Shown here: positions 40,406-52,300 of the stretch, piece after piece | How the letters are laid out: each line of letters opens with the position of its first letter | Numbering within the stretch: position 1 is the stretch's first letter | Source of the DNA: Cladopsammia gracilis | Lineage: Eukaryota; Cnidaria; Anthozoa; Scleractinia; Dendrophylliidae | Reading direction: 5' to 3' | Assembly: GCA_022457155.1 (NCBI GenBank) | Contig: JAJGOT010000323.1 | Span: 498,501-562,500, forward strand | DNA: 64,000 nt | Translations under genes and position numbers: made by a program | The notes under the pieces: model-generated | The model's input: only the letters and a program-made list of their open reading frames with translations | Database searches by the model: none | What the model was told of the DNA's origin: nothing

Positions 40406-40484
<79 letters not shown>
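40406..40484 (+). repeat. (AC)n microsatellite, about 39 units
   Basis: An uninterrupted AC dinucleotide run, likely polymorphic. Confidence 0.98.
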
Positions 40485-40486
<2 letters not shown>

Positions 40487-40560
40487 ATTAGTAAACATTT
40501 TGTAAACTATTCACCAAACAGTTCCTGAAAAATTTATCCGACTGAAAATGACTTCCATCA

Positions 40561-40753
40561 ACTTAACAGCGTCAATACCATTCACAGACATAATCTTCGA
40601 GGTGCGCAACATAACCTGTTTATTCCGCGACCGAACACTGAGGCCCTTAAGAAAAGTTTTCGTTATAGGGGCGCAGTAACATGGAACAGTCTGTCAGCGG
40701 AGGCTAAGCAGGCCACTACTTTAAATAGTTTTTATTCCGCTATTGTATATTAG
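40561..40753 (+). pseudogene. LINE ORF2 C-terminal remnant with 3' tail
   Basis: The frame reads SVNTIHRHNLRGAQHNLFIP, then TEALKKSFRYRGAVTWNSLS and ends SFYSAIVY with TAG at 40751-40753. The K-SF-Y-GA-WNSL pattern is the standard ending of non-LTR retrotransposon ORF2 proteins (after the reverse transcriptase). The following ~160 bases, ending in a (TATTA)n run near 40883-40917, look like the element's 3' UTR and tail. The copy is severely 5' truncated. Confidence 0.8.
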
Positions 40754-40917
40754 TATTTTCTTAACTTAGTTTAGCATTTATTATAGGAGTTTTGTAATTT
40801 TTAAGTCTTAACTTTTTCTACTAGGTTTAATGTGCACGGCTCTTTAGAAGACCACTTTTTAGTGATAAGGACTCCGTGAATAAATAAAGTTATTATATTA
40901 TATTATATTATATTATA

Positions 40918-43223
40918 CCAACCTTGTCCACAGAGCTTTTCCCACTTTCATTTTATTTTCATTTCATTTCATTTCATTTCAAAATGGAGGGGAGGGAGTA
41001 CAAAACTCCTGCACAACATTGCCAAAATACTCCACAAATGCTGGAGTATCTTGTCACGTGACCACAATGAAATTTAGCGTATTCAGAGGTTATTTCTAGC
41101 AATTGGCATCAGTGTGTATTTTTTGCCAAATCTGAAACCATTGTTCAAATGAAACAAAGACACATCATTGTAATGCTACAAATACTCCAGCATTTTTTTT
41201 TAGTTTTTTTGGCTTGCTTTGAAGAGAGAGAAGGCTCTGGGAACAAGGTTCTTAAAAGACCAGGTTCCAATGGTGTTAGACTAGTTTTGACATGATCCAG
41301 TTAATTAGATTAGAGTACTCAATAATGCAGTTTTATGATGTAGTCACTTTTAACATGAATCATGATTTTTGGACTGTGTACTTTGGTCTTCATCAGGGGA
41401 TTTGGGTGGAACACACTTAACTTGTGTTTGGTGGATTCCAATCATTCTTCTTGTTAGAAACTGTTACCTCGGAGGCAACAGCTGTTATGTTTCTTGCCTT
41501 GAAGGTGTTTAAAGAAAAAATAAATTTCTATGTTGGGCACAAAAGCATGACTTTGTTATAGCGGGAGTTATTTTCAGTACTAAATTCGTAGGAAATTGAA
41601 GCTGCCGGCATCATAATAGAGTGTCCATTATCAGCACTTGAGGTGCCGATAGGGCAAAAGTTGACTGTAACAAGGATCATTGAAAGCCACCAATCGGGAC
41701 TTTGTAATACCAGGAGTGATTTTCAGTAATTCTTATGTCAGAACTTAAGCACTCAACTCCTGATCATAAAATAGCGTGTTCAATGTAGCAAGGTTCTATA
41801 TGCATAAGGCAGAAGTACAAATTTTACCAAAACAAAAACACAGGCAATACACATCACCTGATAAAGACTACCGGGAAGTGTTCAAACAACACATCAAAAG
41901 TGATTGCATTGTGAGACAATCAAATGCAAATCCACAATGAACAACATACACATTTTTTAATAATAAATTATTGATCCCTTCAAATAATTTGTTAATTTTT
42001 ATTAACACTTCATATGAGTTTCTGCACATATACCCAGCTTACATATATTTTTTATATAATGTACCCAATTACTCATTCAATTTGTACATGTTTGTAGAAA
42101 GGGTATTGTGAAAATCATTTTAGCTTACAACTATGCTTATGAGAACATACAAGAATAAACTTGTGGACATTCATTTTCAACCATGAGTTATTTTGAATTA
42201 TTTGTCTGCAGCTTATCAAAAAAGGGGTGGACAGGGGTTCCTGGGGCGGATCTAGGGGGGGGGGGTTCGATCGAACCCCCTAAATTAAAACAGCTAACGT
42301 CAAAAACTTGTAAAAATATAAAATAAATACAGAATGACATTTGAACTTTAAAATATGAACTATTAAAACGCGCTGACTTGGCCTCAGAATGGCAGAAATT
42401 GTGTTTCCGAGGACTTGAAATTTCAAAATTTTCCGGGGGAGGATGCCCCCGGGACCCTCCAACAGGGGGGACATCCCCTTCATGGAACCCCTTCTGCCAA
42501 AAACCTGGATCTACCCTAGGGGTCAAAACCTCCTGTTTCCCGTTCTCCCGCCTCCTGTACCTTTGTGTCCCCGTGTCTCCCGACTCTTACTGTAAGTTCT
42601 CTACTGACACACATGTACATGTGTCATGTCATCTCATTCATGACTTATGATGTCACTGACTTGAAAACGTTTCCAGTTTTACCGGAACTAATACTGTTTT
42701 TTTTTTAACCCGAGTATGAATTTACATTTTTTCGGATATAAAAGTTTGTTTTAAGCCTCGGAGGAAGTTAAATGGAAGTAAAAAAAAAAACCTTTGTTGG
42801 GTTTGTGTTTTTGACTGGATGATAAGCAGTAATAAATGACGAACACTTGCCTTTTTGATTTTCTCTCCTGCTTCCCGCCCTTGTAGAGATCCCGCTTCCC
42901 ACCCATGTAGAGATCCCGCTTTTCCTATCGTTTGAGTGCAGACGAAAGGCAAAAACGCGTTAAAAAGTTAATGCTTTTCAAAGATGAAAACGGATTGTTA
43001 ATCATGAGCTAGTGGTGTTTTATCGGCTCTGATCTGAGAGTGATCACACGCACCGTCGCGCGCATGCAAAGCTATCAATTAAATAAAGCAATGTGATTGG
43101 CTATTGAGTGAGCGTCACCCCTGGTGTCTTTTATTGCACACGTACGAATCTCGAACGCGTTCCTTCCTTTCGATCCGTAACGATCGACTAGCGCTATAAA
43201 GTTGATTTTGTTTTGTCCCTACA
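40918..43223. other. Intergenic region between the BEN paralogs
   Basis: No gene recognised. Bases ~42235-42530 form a G/C-run-bearing element whose ends are GGGGCGGATCTAGG and CCTGGATCTACCCTAGG. The minus-strand frame across it (42188-42526) translates the repeat. The last few hundred bases must hold the promoter of the second BEN gene; the region just before the start is CpG-richer (43030-43200). Confidence 0.5.
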
Positions 43224-45897
43224 ATGTCGGACTCCGGCGTCGAGCAAGAAATAAGTTCAAAAGCAACGGTGAGTTTTAATTTTCTTAGGGCAAAAGTCAT
43301 GTTTCGTAGTTCTCTTGACCAGAAGAATTCCCTGCGAGGAAAGGAAAAGATATGCTGTACTGTGCGCGTTCGTTTGCCGCAAACTGGACAGATCGAACTA
43401 ATCGTTTCGTTTCTCCAGGTCGAAGCTGTTAAGAGGAAAGGGAAAACGAGGAAAGGTAGACCAAGAAAAGCAGTTATACAGGTTTGCCCATGTTATTGTT
43501 GCCAAATTTTAGCAGTAGTTACTTTTATTTTCGCTTTTTTAAGCGAACGCGATTCAATATTTCATGGCTGCGATCGCGTCGCCATCGCGTTGAAAATCCG
43601 AAAACAATAGAAAAGCTTCGAGATATTTACAATTGTTGCGTACGTTTGTTCCATATTTTGTAAACAGCTAAATTTTCATTTTTTAAAAAGCAAATTTAAA
43701 GAATAGACCACTAAGGCAGCGTTATTACTTGAAGTCACACAGACACGGTTTCACATAAATACGTCTTCACGAAAATCGAACTTAGAGGCTGGGGGGGGGG
43801 GGGGGCACATAAGAGAAGCTAGGGAGGGGTAGTGCCGCTGAGGTCTTCGAAACCTGACCCTGGTTCAGACAGTATCTGTTCATTTTGCCGGACTTTTCAA
43901 GACAGAATCTGTAGAGTACATTTTTCCACCCCACTGACTGTAAGAAAAACCTGACCCTGTTTCTAGCTTTAGTTTACTAATGGCTCAGTATAGTACCAGT
44001 CAGTTCCAAGCATGAGCATAACCCCCCCCCCCGTAGGGTTTTTGTCAAGGTTTGCAATAACAGACACTAAATTGTGTATAACAGGGACCATGAATTATTT
44101 ATTCAAATATCTTAGCACATTTTCCTAAAAAAAAAACCTGAGACAAGAATTGAAATAGCCATAAAAGGTCCTAGTGACTTTGCAAGATGGTCACACTTTT
44201 TTGACTTCTTGAAATCCAAGACCGAGGCTGAAATGGCTTTGCAAATAAATAGAGACTCCAAGATGTGGAAATTGAATGAGTCCCGGGGGGGGGGGGGGGG
44301 GGGGGGTACTCACACCCTGTATAATATATTTACATTTGTTTATTAGGCTACTTCAAGTAAAACACCTCCCACTCAGCAGTTCACACCACAAAGGCAAGTG
44401 CTACAGCCATCCCAAACGGCAGCTCAAGCTCCACAAACAGTAGTACAGCCCCTACAAACCTTATATCACCCGCTCCAAACAGTACTTCAGCCTCAGCAAA
44501 CTCTTCTCCAACCTCCACCAACAGTGCCACACCCACCACGAAATGTGCTTCACCCCTCACAGACAGTACTTCAGCCACAGCAGCCTCCACAAATTTTTCT
44601 GCAGTCTCCACAAACAGTACTTCAGCCTCCACATACAGTAGTTCATCCTCCTCAAACAATACTTCAGCACCCACCAGCCACCCCTCAGCCTCCGAAGCCT
44701 GGTTCCACCGAGAACAACCCACCCACAGGTTCATTTGTCCAATTTACAGCATTTCCAAACACCGGTACCTTTTCTTCACCAGTGTTGAATAGTGCACTGC
44801 AATCATCAGTTCAGCAGGCTACTCCATCTTCCTCATCAACCACATCTCAAACATCCACCATGAGTTTGTTAAATGCTCTTCATGATGAAAAATTAGGTTT
44901 GCTGTTACCTGTGATTGTGAGGATGGAACACAAGATGGATCAGCTTATGGCACAGATGGGCCAAATGGGAAGCCAGCTTAATGCCATTGTGATGGCAAAC
45001 CAGTCAAATGCTGCTATGACAGGAAACCAGTCAAATGCTGCCATGATGAGAAACCAATCAAATGCTGTTATGACAGTAAACCAATCAAATGCTGTTATGT
45101 TGGGAAGCCAATCAAATGCTGCTGTGACAGGAAAACAGTCAAATACTGCTATGTTGGGAAGCCAATCAAATGCTGTTATGACAGGAAACCCATCAAATGC
45201 TGCTTTGTTGGGAAGCCAACCAAATGCTACAATAACAGAAACTCAGAATAATACTCGTTTGGCTCCCCCTACCCCAGTGAACGTTCCAGTACCGTCAAAC
45301 ACTACTGTGGAACAAACCCCGACAAATGCAACGCAGCCGAACGCTACAGCGATGGAAACCCAATCAAGTGTCTCCACACAGGAATCCCAATCAAATACCC
45401 CAAACAATCAAACTTCAAACATCGCTAACGTACCACCTGGGGTGATGGAGACAAGAAGCCAACGGTTTAGAACCCAGCGCGACATTGCTAAAATCACCGA
45501 GCAGGTCTTGTCAGGTGATTCAATAATACCGATATCGAGGGAAAATCTTATCGCTCTTCAGACAAAATCCAACTCAACTAAGAATTTCGCTGTAAAATTG
45601 TTGCGCGAGTTATTTACAAAGGAAGAACTTGAGGGAAAGAACATTTCAGGATCCCGAGGGAAAGATCAGGTAGATCCCGAAAGAATAATGATAATTAAAG
45701 AAATTGTCTTTAAGATGTACAACACACTACCTTCGGACAGGGATATGGAGTGGAGAAATTGTCGGAAAGCAATGGATTCCTTTTTGCGCGCAAAGAAAAG
45801 TAAACAAGACGTAAGAGAGCAGCGGGCGTTTCAAAATGCCGAATTGTTAGAGAACTTTTCGTTGGGCACTCTCTATAGCCAACAGTCTCAAAAGTAA
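43224..45897 (+). CDS. BEN-domain protein, paralog 2 (552 aa, 3 exons)
   Basis: Exons 43224-43268, 43419-43481 and 44347-45897, all GT-AG, phase 0. Exons 1 and 2 have exactly the same lengths (45 and 63 nt) as in paralog 1. Exon 1 is MSDSGVEQEISSKAT. Exon 2 carries a textbook AT-hook, TRKGRPRKAV, which binds the minor groove of AT-rich DNA. The small basic exon 3 of paralog 1 has no counterpart that I can find. The last exon has a Pro/Gln-rich stretch with LQPPQTVLQ-like units (~residues 48-135), a predicted helix (~207-250, SLLNALHDEKLG and RMEHKMDQLMAQ), nine 9-residue repeats (255-335), an Asn/Thr-rich linker and a BEN domain (~427-520; NFAVKLLRELFTKEEL, VDPERIMIIKEIVFKMY, WRNCRKAMDSFLR). 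Probably a nuclear DNA-binding regulator arisen by tandem duplication. The minus-strand frame at 44381-44734 is a shadow of the low-complexity region. Confidence 0.9.
44286..44307 (+). repeat. Poly(G) run
   Basis: About 22 G residues in BEN paralog 2 intron 2. Other runs of 10-20 G or C lie near 43790-43805, 44024-44033, 46470-46488, 50929-50948, 55621-55634, 56141-56159 and 56760-56771. Run lengths are likely to be unreliable in any assembly. Confidence 0.8.
45001..45243 (+). repeat. Coding minisatellite, nine 27-bp units in BEN paralog 2
   Basis: Each unit encodes nine residues of the form (N/S)QSNA(A/V)M(T/L)G. Units begin CAGTCAAATGCTG or CAATCAAATGCTG; the last one begins CAACCAAATGC. 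Two unit subtypes (ACAGGAAAC and TTGGGAAGC endings) alternate in the second half. The frame is kept throughout. Paralog 1 has a single related piece (LNAAMTRTQNN) at the matching place, so the array expanded after duplication. Confidence 0.95.
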
Positions 45898-45964
45898 TTA
45901 CCAGTAGTCTGTTGTGTTGTGTTTTCGTTTGCTGAACACAATAGTTGGTTGCTGTGTTCTGGCA

Positions 45965-46190
45965 CGTCATCGGGAACGAAAAATGTCTAAAGTAAACACA
46001 TTTTAAAAAAAACATGTTTCCCGTAAACACGTTTGGAATTTTTACATTAGTTGTTAATTTCGAAACACGTTTCACGTAATATATCCAACACGAGTAAGAA
46101 TGTTTTATGATTTATACTTACGAAACAGGCATAAGCTTTATAATTACACATGAACCGAAAAAAAAGGAGCTCGATATTGCTGTTGAATAA
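45965..46190 (+). repeat. Dispersed repeat rich in AAACATGTTT, copy 2
   Basis: Counterpart of 16727-16930, directly after BEN paralog 2. Ends with TACACATGAACCGAAAA and GAGCTCGATATTG. Confidence 0.65.
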
Positions 46191-46197
46191 TTCTAGT

Positions 46198-47019
46198 GTC
46201 AAACTTCAGAGGGACTTCCATATGAAAAGGGCGGGGATGCTCGACGGAAATTTTGAATTAAACCCCTAAAGGAGACCAATCTGGGCGTGGCCCAAGCTTT
46301 TTTTTTTACCCCTAAAAAGACCATTTTAAAACACAGACAAATAAAAAATACAGTGACTTTTTCGCGTGCAACCCTCAACGACACCTCGACGGCTAAGGGT
46401 TCAAAATCCGAAATTTACACCCCCAAGCTAGACGAAGAGCATCCCCCGCCCCTTTCATTTGGGAGTTCCCCCCCCCCCCCCCCCCCCTTGTCACATCATT
46501 TGAGTTAAAAGATTGATTAGTCAATAAAAACAAAACCGTCGCGTTATTTTTCAGACTTATTAAATCATTTCACTGGCTGTTACAGAATTTTTATGTGACT
46601 GAAATAAACACTGTAAATGAAATCGGTATTTCCTGTTTTATGGTGAAGTATCCGTACGACTCCACTGGAGTAAGCTTAATCCCACGGGACGCCCTCGGGA
46701 CTCCCACGGGAAGCAGAAAAAGTGTCCGTAAATGCAACTGGCCGGTTACGGGAATGATTCTCGTAAGTGGAGAATTCAATCGGGGTTTTGCCAAGCGGCC
46801 GTAAGTAGAGCTGCCCGCACAGAGAGCTGTTTTCCCAAAAAATGCTGACACCTTTGTACTGACATGGTTTGATCTCTTTGGAGGCCCTCCTGCCTCAAAA
46901 AGGAACCCATTTGGGTGAATCGAAGCGTCCCGGTATTTAGCCGACTCGGCCTACGGCCTCGTCGGCTAAGAATTAGGCGATATCATGCGCGCTTTCGCGC
47001 TAACAACATTAACAATATT
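46198..47019. other. Intergenic, several dispersed repeats
   Basis: Bases ~46205-46480 belong to a repeat with GGGACTTCCATATGA and GGAAATTTTGAA words, seen again at ~51560-51600. Bases ~46650-46810 are related (inverted) to ~58130-58255 (GGGAATGATTCTCGTAAG against CTTACGAGAATCATTCCC). No gene recognised. Confidence 0.5.
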
Positions 47020-47266
47020 TTTTATTCAACTCACACAGGATCTTTACAGAAAAAGAAAAGGAAAGAATTTAAAAATAAAACTAGATTATAGATATAGAAA
47101 AGAAAAACCAAAGAAAAAATTAACAGATGGAATTCGTGAGTTTGGAGCATCCAAATAGCTAGAGCTAATCGAGTGGATGACCCAAAAGGAAAACTGAGTA
47201 CATACAAAAATAAGATTTAAATTACATAAATTAAGTTAAAAAGTATTTCTTCATGAGCTAATAATA

Positions 47267-47770
47267 TTAATTTAATGTATCAAAAAGGTCATCGTAATTA
47301 TTGATCATAGAGTTCTTGATAGTTTTACGAAATGAGGAGAGAAAAGGAATTTGTTTAGTATTAATCGATAGAGAATTCCAAAAGCGTGAACCAGTATAGC
47401 GAAGGGTACGAATGCCATATTGAGTAGTGTTAACAGATTTTAAGAATATATTTTCATTGAGCGATTGTCGGGTTAAATAACAATGTATAGAGGAAATGCT
47501 TTTAAAGTAATCATCAAAGCAGGAAGGGGTCATATTGTGAAACCACTGATAAACGAAAGATATAATTTTATGATTAATTATATCATTGAATTTCAATAAA
47601 TTAAGGGATTTAAAAATTGGTTCCGAGTGTGATTTTGGTTCAGAGAAAATTATAATTCTAATTGTTCTTTTTTGAATTGTAATTATTGGTTTTAAATAAC
47701 TAGGGTATGTCAGACCCCAGACCTGAACACCATAAATAAGAAAGGGGTAAACAAGGGAATTATAAAGCAT
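47267..47770 (-). pseudogene. LINE ORF2 C-terminal fragment, 167 codons open
   Basis: The frame starts MLYNSLVYPFLIYGVQVWG, the tail of the reverse-transcriptase thumb/connection region (Y-SL-YP-L-YG--VWG is highly characteristic), and ends with SGRFWNSL-like TGSRFWNSLSINTK and FRKTIKN before TAA. It is the last fifth of a non-LTR retrotransposon ORF2, 5' truncated near 47780. AT-rich sequence at ~47020-47266 would be its 3' UTR. No stop or shift interrupts the fragment, so the insertion is fairly young, but it is not a host gene. Confidence 0.85.
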
Positions 47771-48040
47771 AACCTATTGATAACAAAGCACAGTTTGAAG
47801 AAAAACTATCGAAACCGGTCCGTCATTTTTGCATTATCTTGTCAAAATGCGAAATTTACCGCCATCGTTGGATATACGTTATGTGGACATAGCGTATATC
47901 GATAACTTTTTTACCATATTTGGGCAGTGTATCAATGTGTTGAATTATAAAGCCCATTATAGGGAGTACCCCCACCCGGGTTAGCTCCATGTAAAAGTAG
48001 CAGAAATTTTTAGGGAATTGAATCTTCTGCTTACATACCA

Positions 48041-48142
48041 CCTGTAATACGACAATCTACTGTGTAATACGCTTGGTTATTTTGTGTGTTCTCTTTTCAT
48101 TATAAGGTAAAATGACGTCACAGTCGAATAATAAAATACAGT
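48041..48142 (+). repeat. Second copy of the repeat interrupted at 16034
   Basis: Reads continuously from TAATACGACAATCTACTGTG into TTGGTTATTTTGTGTGTTC and TATAAGGTAAAATGACGTCA, where the copy at 16009-16370 has a 260-bp insert. Confidence 0.75.
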
Positions 48143-48170
48143 AGAACCCCGCAAACTCGAACTCGGATAA

Positions 48171-48333
48171 GGGCCTGGTCGCACTACAGTCAAAAACAAA
48201 AATTAGCCCGTGCAAAAATCGAGGAAGACAAAAGAAACCGCTTCGGTGGGACACACTTTTTGTGGAATGTTTTTGTTTTCATGTCATTTTGCACGGGCTA
48301 ATTTTTGTTTTTGACTGTAGTGCGACCAGGCCC
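48171..48333. mobile_element. 163-bp TIR element with TAA duplication, nested in a TCGAACTC repeat
   Basis: The ends are GGGCCTGGTCGCACTACAGT and its exact complement, with arms of ~47 bp. TAA lies at 48168-48170 and 48334-48336. It interrupts an older repeat (about 48142-48500) of AACTCGAACTC words that begins CAGTAGAACCCCGC, like pogo/Tigger-type ends. A PIF/Harbinger-like class is inferred from the 3-bp TAA. Confidence 0.85.
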
Positions 48334-48599
48334 TAACTCGAACTCCCCACTAACTCGAACAAAAGTTCGATTTCCCTTGGATTTGGCCCTATTTTGAGTT
48401 ATTTTTACTCGGATAACTCGAACTCGGATAACTCGAATTCCCCGCTAACTCGAGCTATTTTTCGTTTCCCTTGGCCCAAATTTACCCCGATGACTCGAAC
48501 TCTGTTGTTATATGACTTCTCAAAATACACTATCAAGAAAATAGGCTGCTTGGTATCTTATGTACACCGGATTTATTATGGGAGGATTAAGTTTAATTA

Positions 48600-49355
48600 T
48601 TAGACAAGCAGTATTTATAACTTTTTACTTTTACTTCAGTATATTTATTATTTTACTATTTATTTTACACACGATCCCACAAGCTCTGTAACTTAAATTT
48701 TTATCGCGCGTGTTAAAATAAAGGTTATCCATGCATCCATCCATCCATCCATGCCGGGGTGAGAAATGTCGGCACTTTCTTTATAAGTACGGCAACTGTT
48801 TCTCGCGAATATTTTATTTACTAATTGTATTCAAGCAACAATATTGCACCACGCAAAATCATTCGAATGAATGCACAATAAAATCATGTAATTGGACAGT
48901 GTAGTTTATTGTTGCGAGACAACGTGCCTATTCCCATAACTACAAGCACAATCTGTCTTATGACGTCACGCTTATATTTTAGAAAGTCGTTTATCAAAGG
49001 CTTTTGTGAAATTCTGGCGAAGTATCTCGGTTGGTGGCCGGTTCAATAGTGTTTTATTTGTAGTAAAAGAGTTTCACTTATTCAACATCTTTTGAACGTG
49101 CCGTGAATCGAAATGCCAACAACGAGCCATAATTTTCCTCTTACTCTTGTGACGTCATAGATCTCTTCAAAATCCGGGGATTTTTCTGATGAAATACCGC
49201 AGGATGATGGTGTCATGAGCCGAACAAAAAAATTTATCACCAAAACAGAGTGACACGAATCACCAAACGAAATGTCGACTTAGAGAGATTGTCTCTTGGT
49301 TCCTGATGGTTCCCAACAAGAAATTTACTTTGTTAACAGAATCTTTATCCTTGAA
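48600..49355. other. Intergenic region upstream of the GTPBP2-like gene
   Basis: Bases to ~48756 look like the 3' end of another retroelement, closing with AATAAAGGTTATCCATG and a short (CATC)n run. The remainder is non-coding and should include the GTPBP2 promoter. CRE-like TGACGTCA words occur near 48961 and 49150 (GACGTCA). Confidence 0.45.
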
Positions 49356-52300
49356 ATGGAATCTTTTATCCATTTGTTTGAGGCCGCATCCGGAAGCGGG
49401 GGCGAAACATTTCCGGCTTCGATGCCCGAAAGCTTGCCACCAGAGGTAAACATGTTAGCTTAGCTTTGCAAGTTTAGTTTCTGTCGCCAAATAATCTTCA
49501 GCTTGTTCTTCTTGATTCCATACAGGTTGAAGAAGGAAATGTGGAATATAAGGTAGGTTGATCGCAATTTTGGTTTCGTTATGTAGTAAGCTTAAATGTA
49601 GTTGCAGATTTCGCGCTGTGAACGTAACGGCCTTTGTTCCTTTGCGCGGGAAAAACATCTTCAGTTTTTTCAAAATCGAGCTTTATCCAACGGCTAAAAG
49701 CTACTGTCGTTTACATGTGTTCAAAATATATTTGTAGGCACACAGAATCGTGGAGTGTATTTTCTGTTCCGTATGTTTTGCATATAAAATTCGAAAAAAA
49801 AAAAACGTAACCAGGTCATCGCTCAAGGTCCACTCCCTCGATCTAGTTTCCCAGGGGACTGAATTTTGCAAAACTCTGCTTCTTTGGATATCAGGAGTAA
49901 TGCAAACTAATAGTACAGTATTGATTTCCTGATGTAGAAAGCTTGTGGGAATTTATATTTTTGAACAGGGTGATTCAGTTCAAGTGCTACAAACCTACTG
50001 TTGTCTGTTGTTGTAGGAAACATAGCCATAATAATCCTTAAGATTATTATGAATATTATGCAGCCTAGTATGCAGATTTGATAAGATTTGAAGAAGTTTA
50101 AGGTGGCTCCATATAGTTATTGGCCAGTCTTCCAAATAAAATATACCATATTTATTCGGTTATAAGATGCACCCGCATATTTGGCAGTTGTCTCATTACC
50201 ATGGCAACCAATGATTGAGTTGTTGGGCTTGTGGTTCAAGGCTAGCAAACCTCTCAACAGATTTTCTCAGTTTTTACATGGTAAATAGTCACTATTTTTG
50301 GTGAAACAGAAGAAACATTCAGTATATACAAACATATACTTTATTACCTTTCCCCAAGGTGGCTTTTCAAAGATAATTACAACTAACAAGAATAATCGCA
50401 AATATAACTAATTACATTATAAGCATAAATATAAGTCTAATAGACAAATTCGGCTAACGCATTGTTGTACCCAATTCAAACCTTCTGGGAATAAGATTCT
50501 TTGTGCACAATATTTCCATATAATTTCCATATCAATGCGTCATTGATATGGAAATATGACGAACAAAGAGTTCTAATCCCAAAAGGGTTGAATTGGGTAC
50601 AACAATGCGTTAGCTGAATTTGTCTATATGACAAAGCCATATAAAAATCAGTACATAATTTTTGGCAATTTACTCACTTTTCATTTTTTACATTTATTGG
50701 GTTAGTGTATGACTGTTCAAAAATCAGTCTTTTTTTTGTGATTGCGAACCAAGAAAATCCTACCAATTTGTCAGTTTTTATAAAAATTCACTGTGTGGAA
50801 TACACGTAATAAACGTTTTAGCTACTGTAAAAACCTTTATTTTCATGATGTCATCATGCCCATTCCTCGCACTCATTCTGGGACTATTTACATATACTTG
50901 GTCTTCCCTTACGGCAGGAGTAGGGCCCGGGGGGGGGGGGGGGGGGGGACTCGCATATAAAAATAACGGGGGTGCTCGTTGTACCTTTTAGGGGTCAAAA
51001 TTTGTAGATTGGTACCGCTTAGGGTACTAAAATCTAAAATGACCACCGTTAGAATTATCGCGGTACCTTTTAGGGTATGAGCCGTAAAAATATGACAGAA
51101 TATGACATGTGTTGTTTTGAATTGGTACCTCTTCACATGTTCCAAAGAGGGATTTGACTGTATACATTTTTGCTTGTCACAACAGCTGAAGCTTGTCAGC
51201 CCATCTCCTTCTCGTCTTGAGCACTTGGTTACACAGATGAAATGGCGGCTTCAGGAAGGTGATGGTGAAGCGATTTATGAGATTGGGGTTGAAGACAATG
51301 GCATGTTTGTTGGTCTTACAAGAGAAGAGCTGGATTCTTCTCTCAACACACTTAATGTCATGGCATCTAAATTAGGTGCACATACCACCTTGCTGCGACG
51401 TCATGTAGTGGAAAGTGCAAACAGTAGCCCCGGGAGACAAGTCGCTGAAGTCTTGGTTCGACGAGTGCCGGATGATCAACAGGTATGTGACGTTTTGTTA
51501 CTGGTCATCCATCTGAGCATCCGGGGGGGGGGGAATTCCCGTATAGGATTGATTGACAGGGGGACTTCCATATGAGGGACGGTTGTCGGAAATTTTGAAA
51601 GGAACCCCAGAAAGGTAGCAGACTGTAAAACAAATCATAGGGGCACTTACAAGACCCTTAAAGCCCGACTTCACTAGTCGAAGAGTTCTTTGTTTTCTCC
51701 TGTGTCCGCCTCGAATAGCCCTTGCTAAGTGCGGACAAAATATTTGTAAACTTAAACTTTTATTTGAAATAAAACTTGTTGTTGTTGTTGTTGTTTATTT
51801 TTGGGGGTGCGGAGTGGGGGGAGGGTTAAAGAGAGAAAACATGAATTTGTGTACAGTTGGTTCGATGGAATTCACTATCATACTAACAACGTATAACCAA
51901 CATGAATCTCAGCCGTTTTCTCAGGTGATGACAGTTGTGTGTGAATCTTTTTGCAGTTTATTGATATCAGACTTGCAGTGTTGGGAAATGTTGATGCTGG
52001 AAAAAGTACATTACTTGGTGTTTTAACGCATGATGAATTGGACAATGGACGTGGACGAGCCAGGTTAAACCTCTTTAGACATCTGCATGAGATTCAAACA
52101 GGGAGGACATCAAGTATTAGCCATGAAATACTGGGATTTAACAGCAAAGGAGAGGTAAATACCAGTATTTTTCACAAAAATTATCTCTTATTAATTATTA
52201 CTTGGATATTTTCATCTTTGTCATATTGTTTCTGACTGAGACAATGATCTTTATTAAGCGGCTGCCTGTTCTCGGCATTCAGATAGTTGGGAGCAAAGGA

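Noticed and set aside
41390..41420. CTGATGAAGACC on the minus strand as a third hammerhead-like core
   Set aside because: No convincing stem II followed by GAAA could be found downstream of it.
42188..42526. 112-codon minus-strand frame with Pro-rich ending
   Set aside because: It lies inside a repeat element with G/C runs; the composition follows the DNA repeat.
44381..44734. 117-codon minus-strand frame (Val/Glu/Ala-rich)
   Set aside because: Shadow of the Pro/Gln-rich coding region of BEN paralog 2 on the plus strand.
33584..45897. That BEN1 and BEN2 exons are one long gene
   Set aside because: Each set has its own start, its own matching first and second exons and its own stop, and a poly(A) signal follows the first, so two genes fit better.
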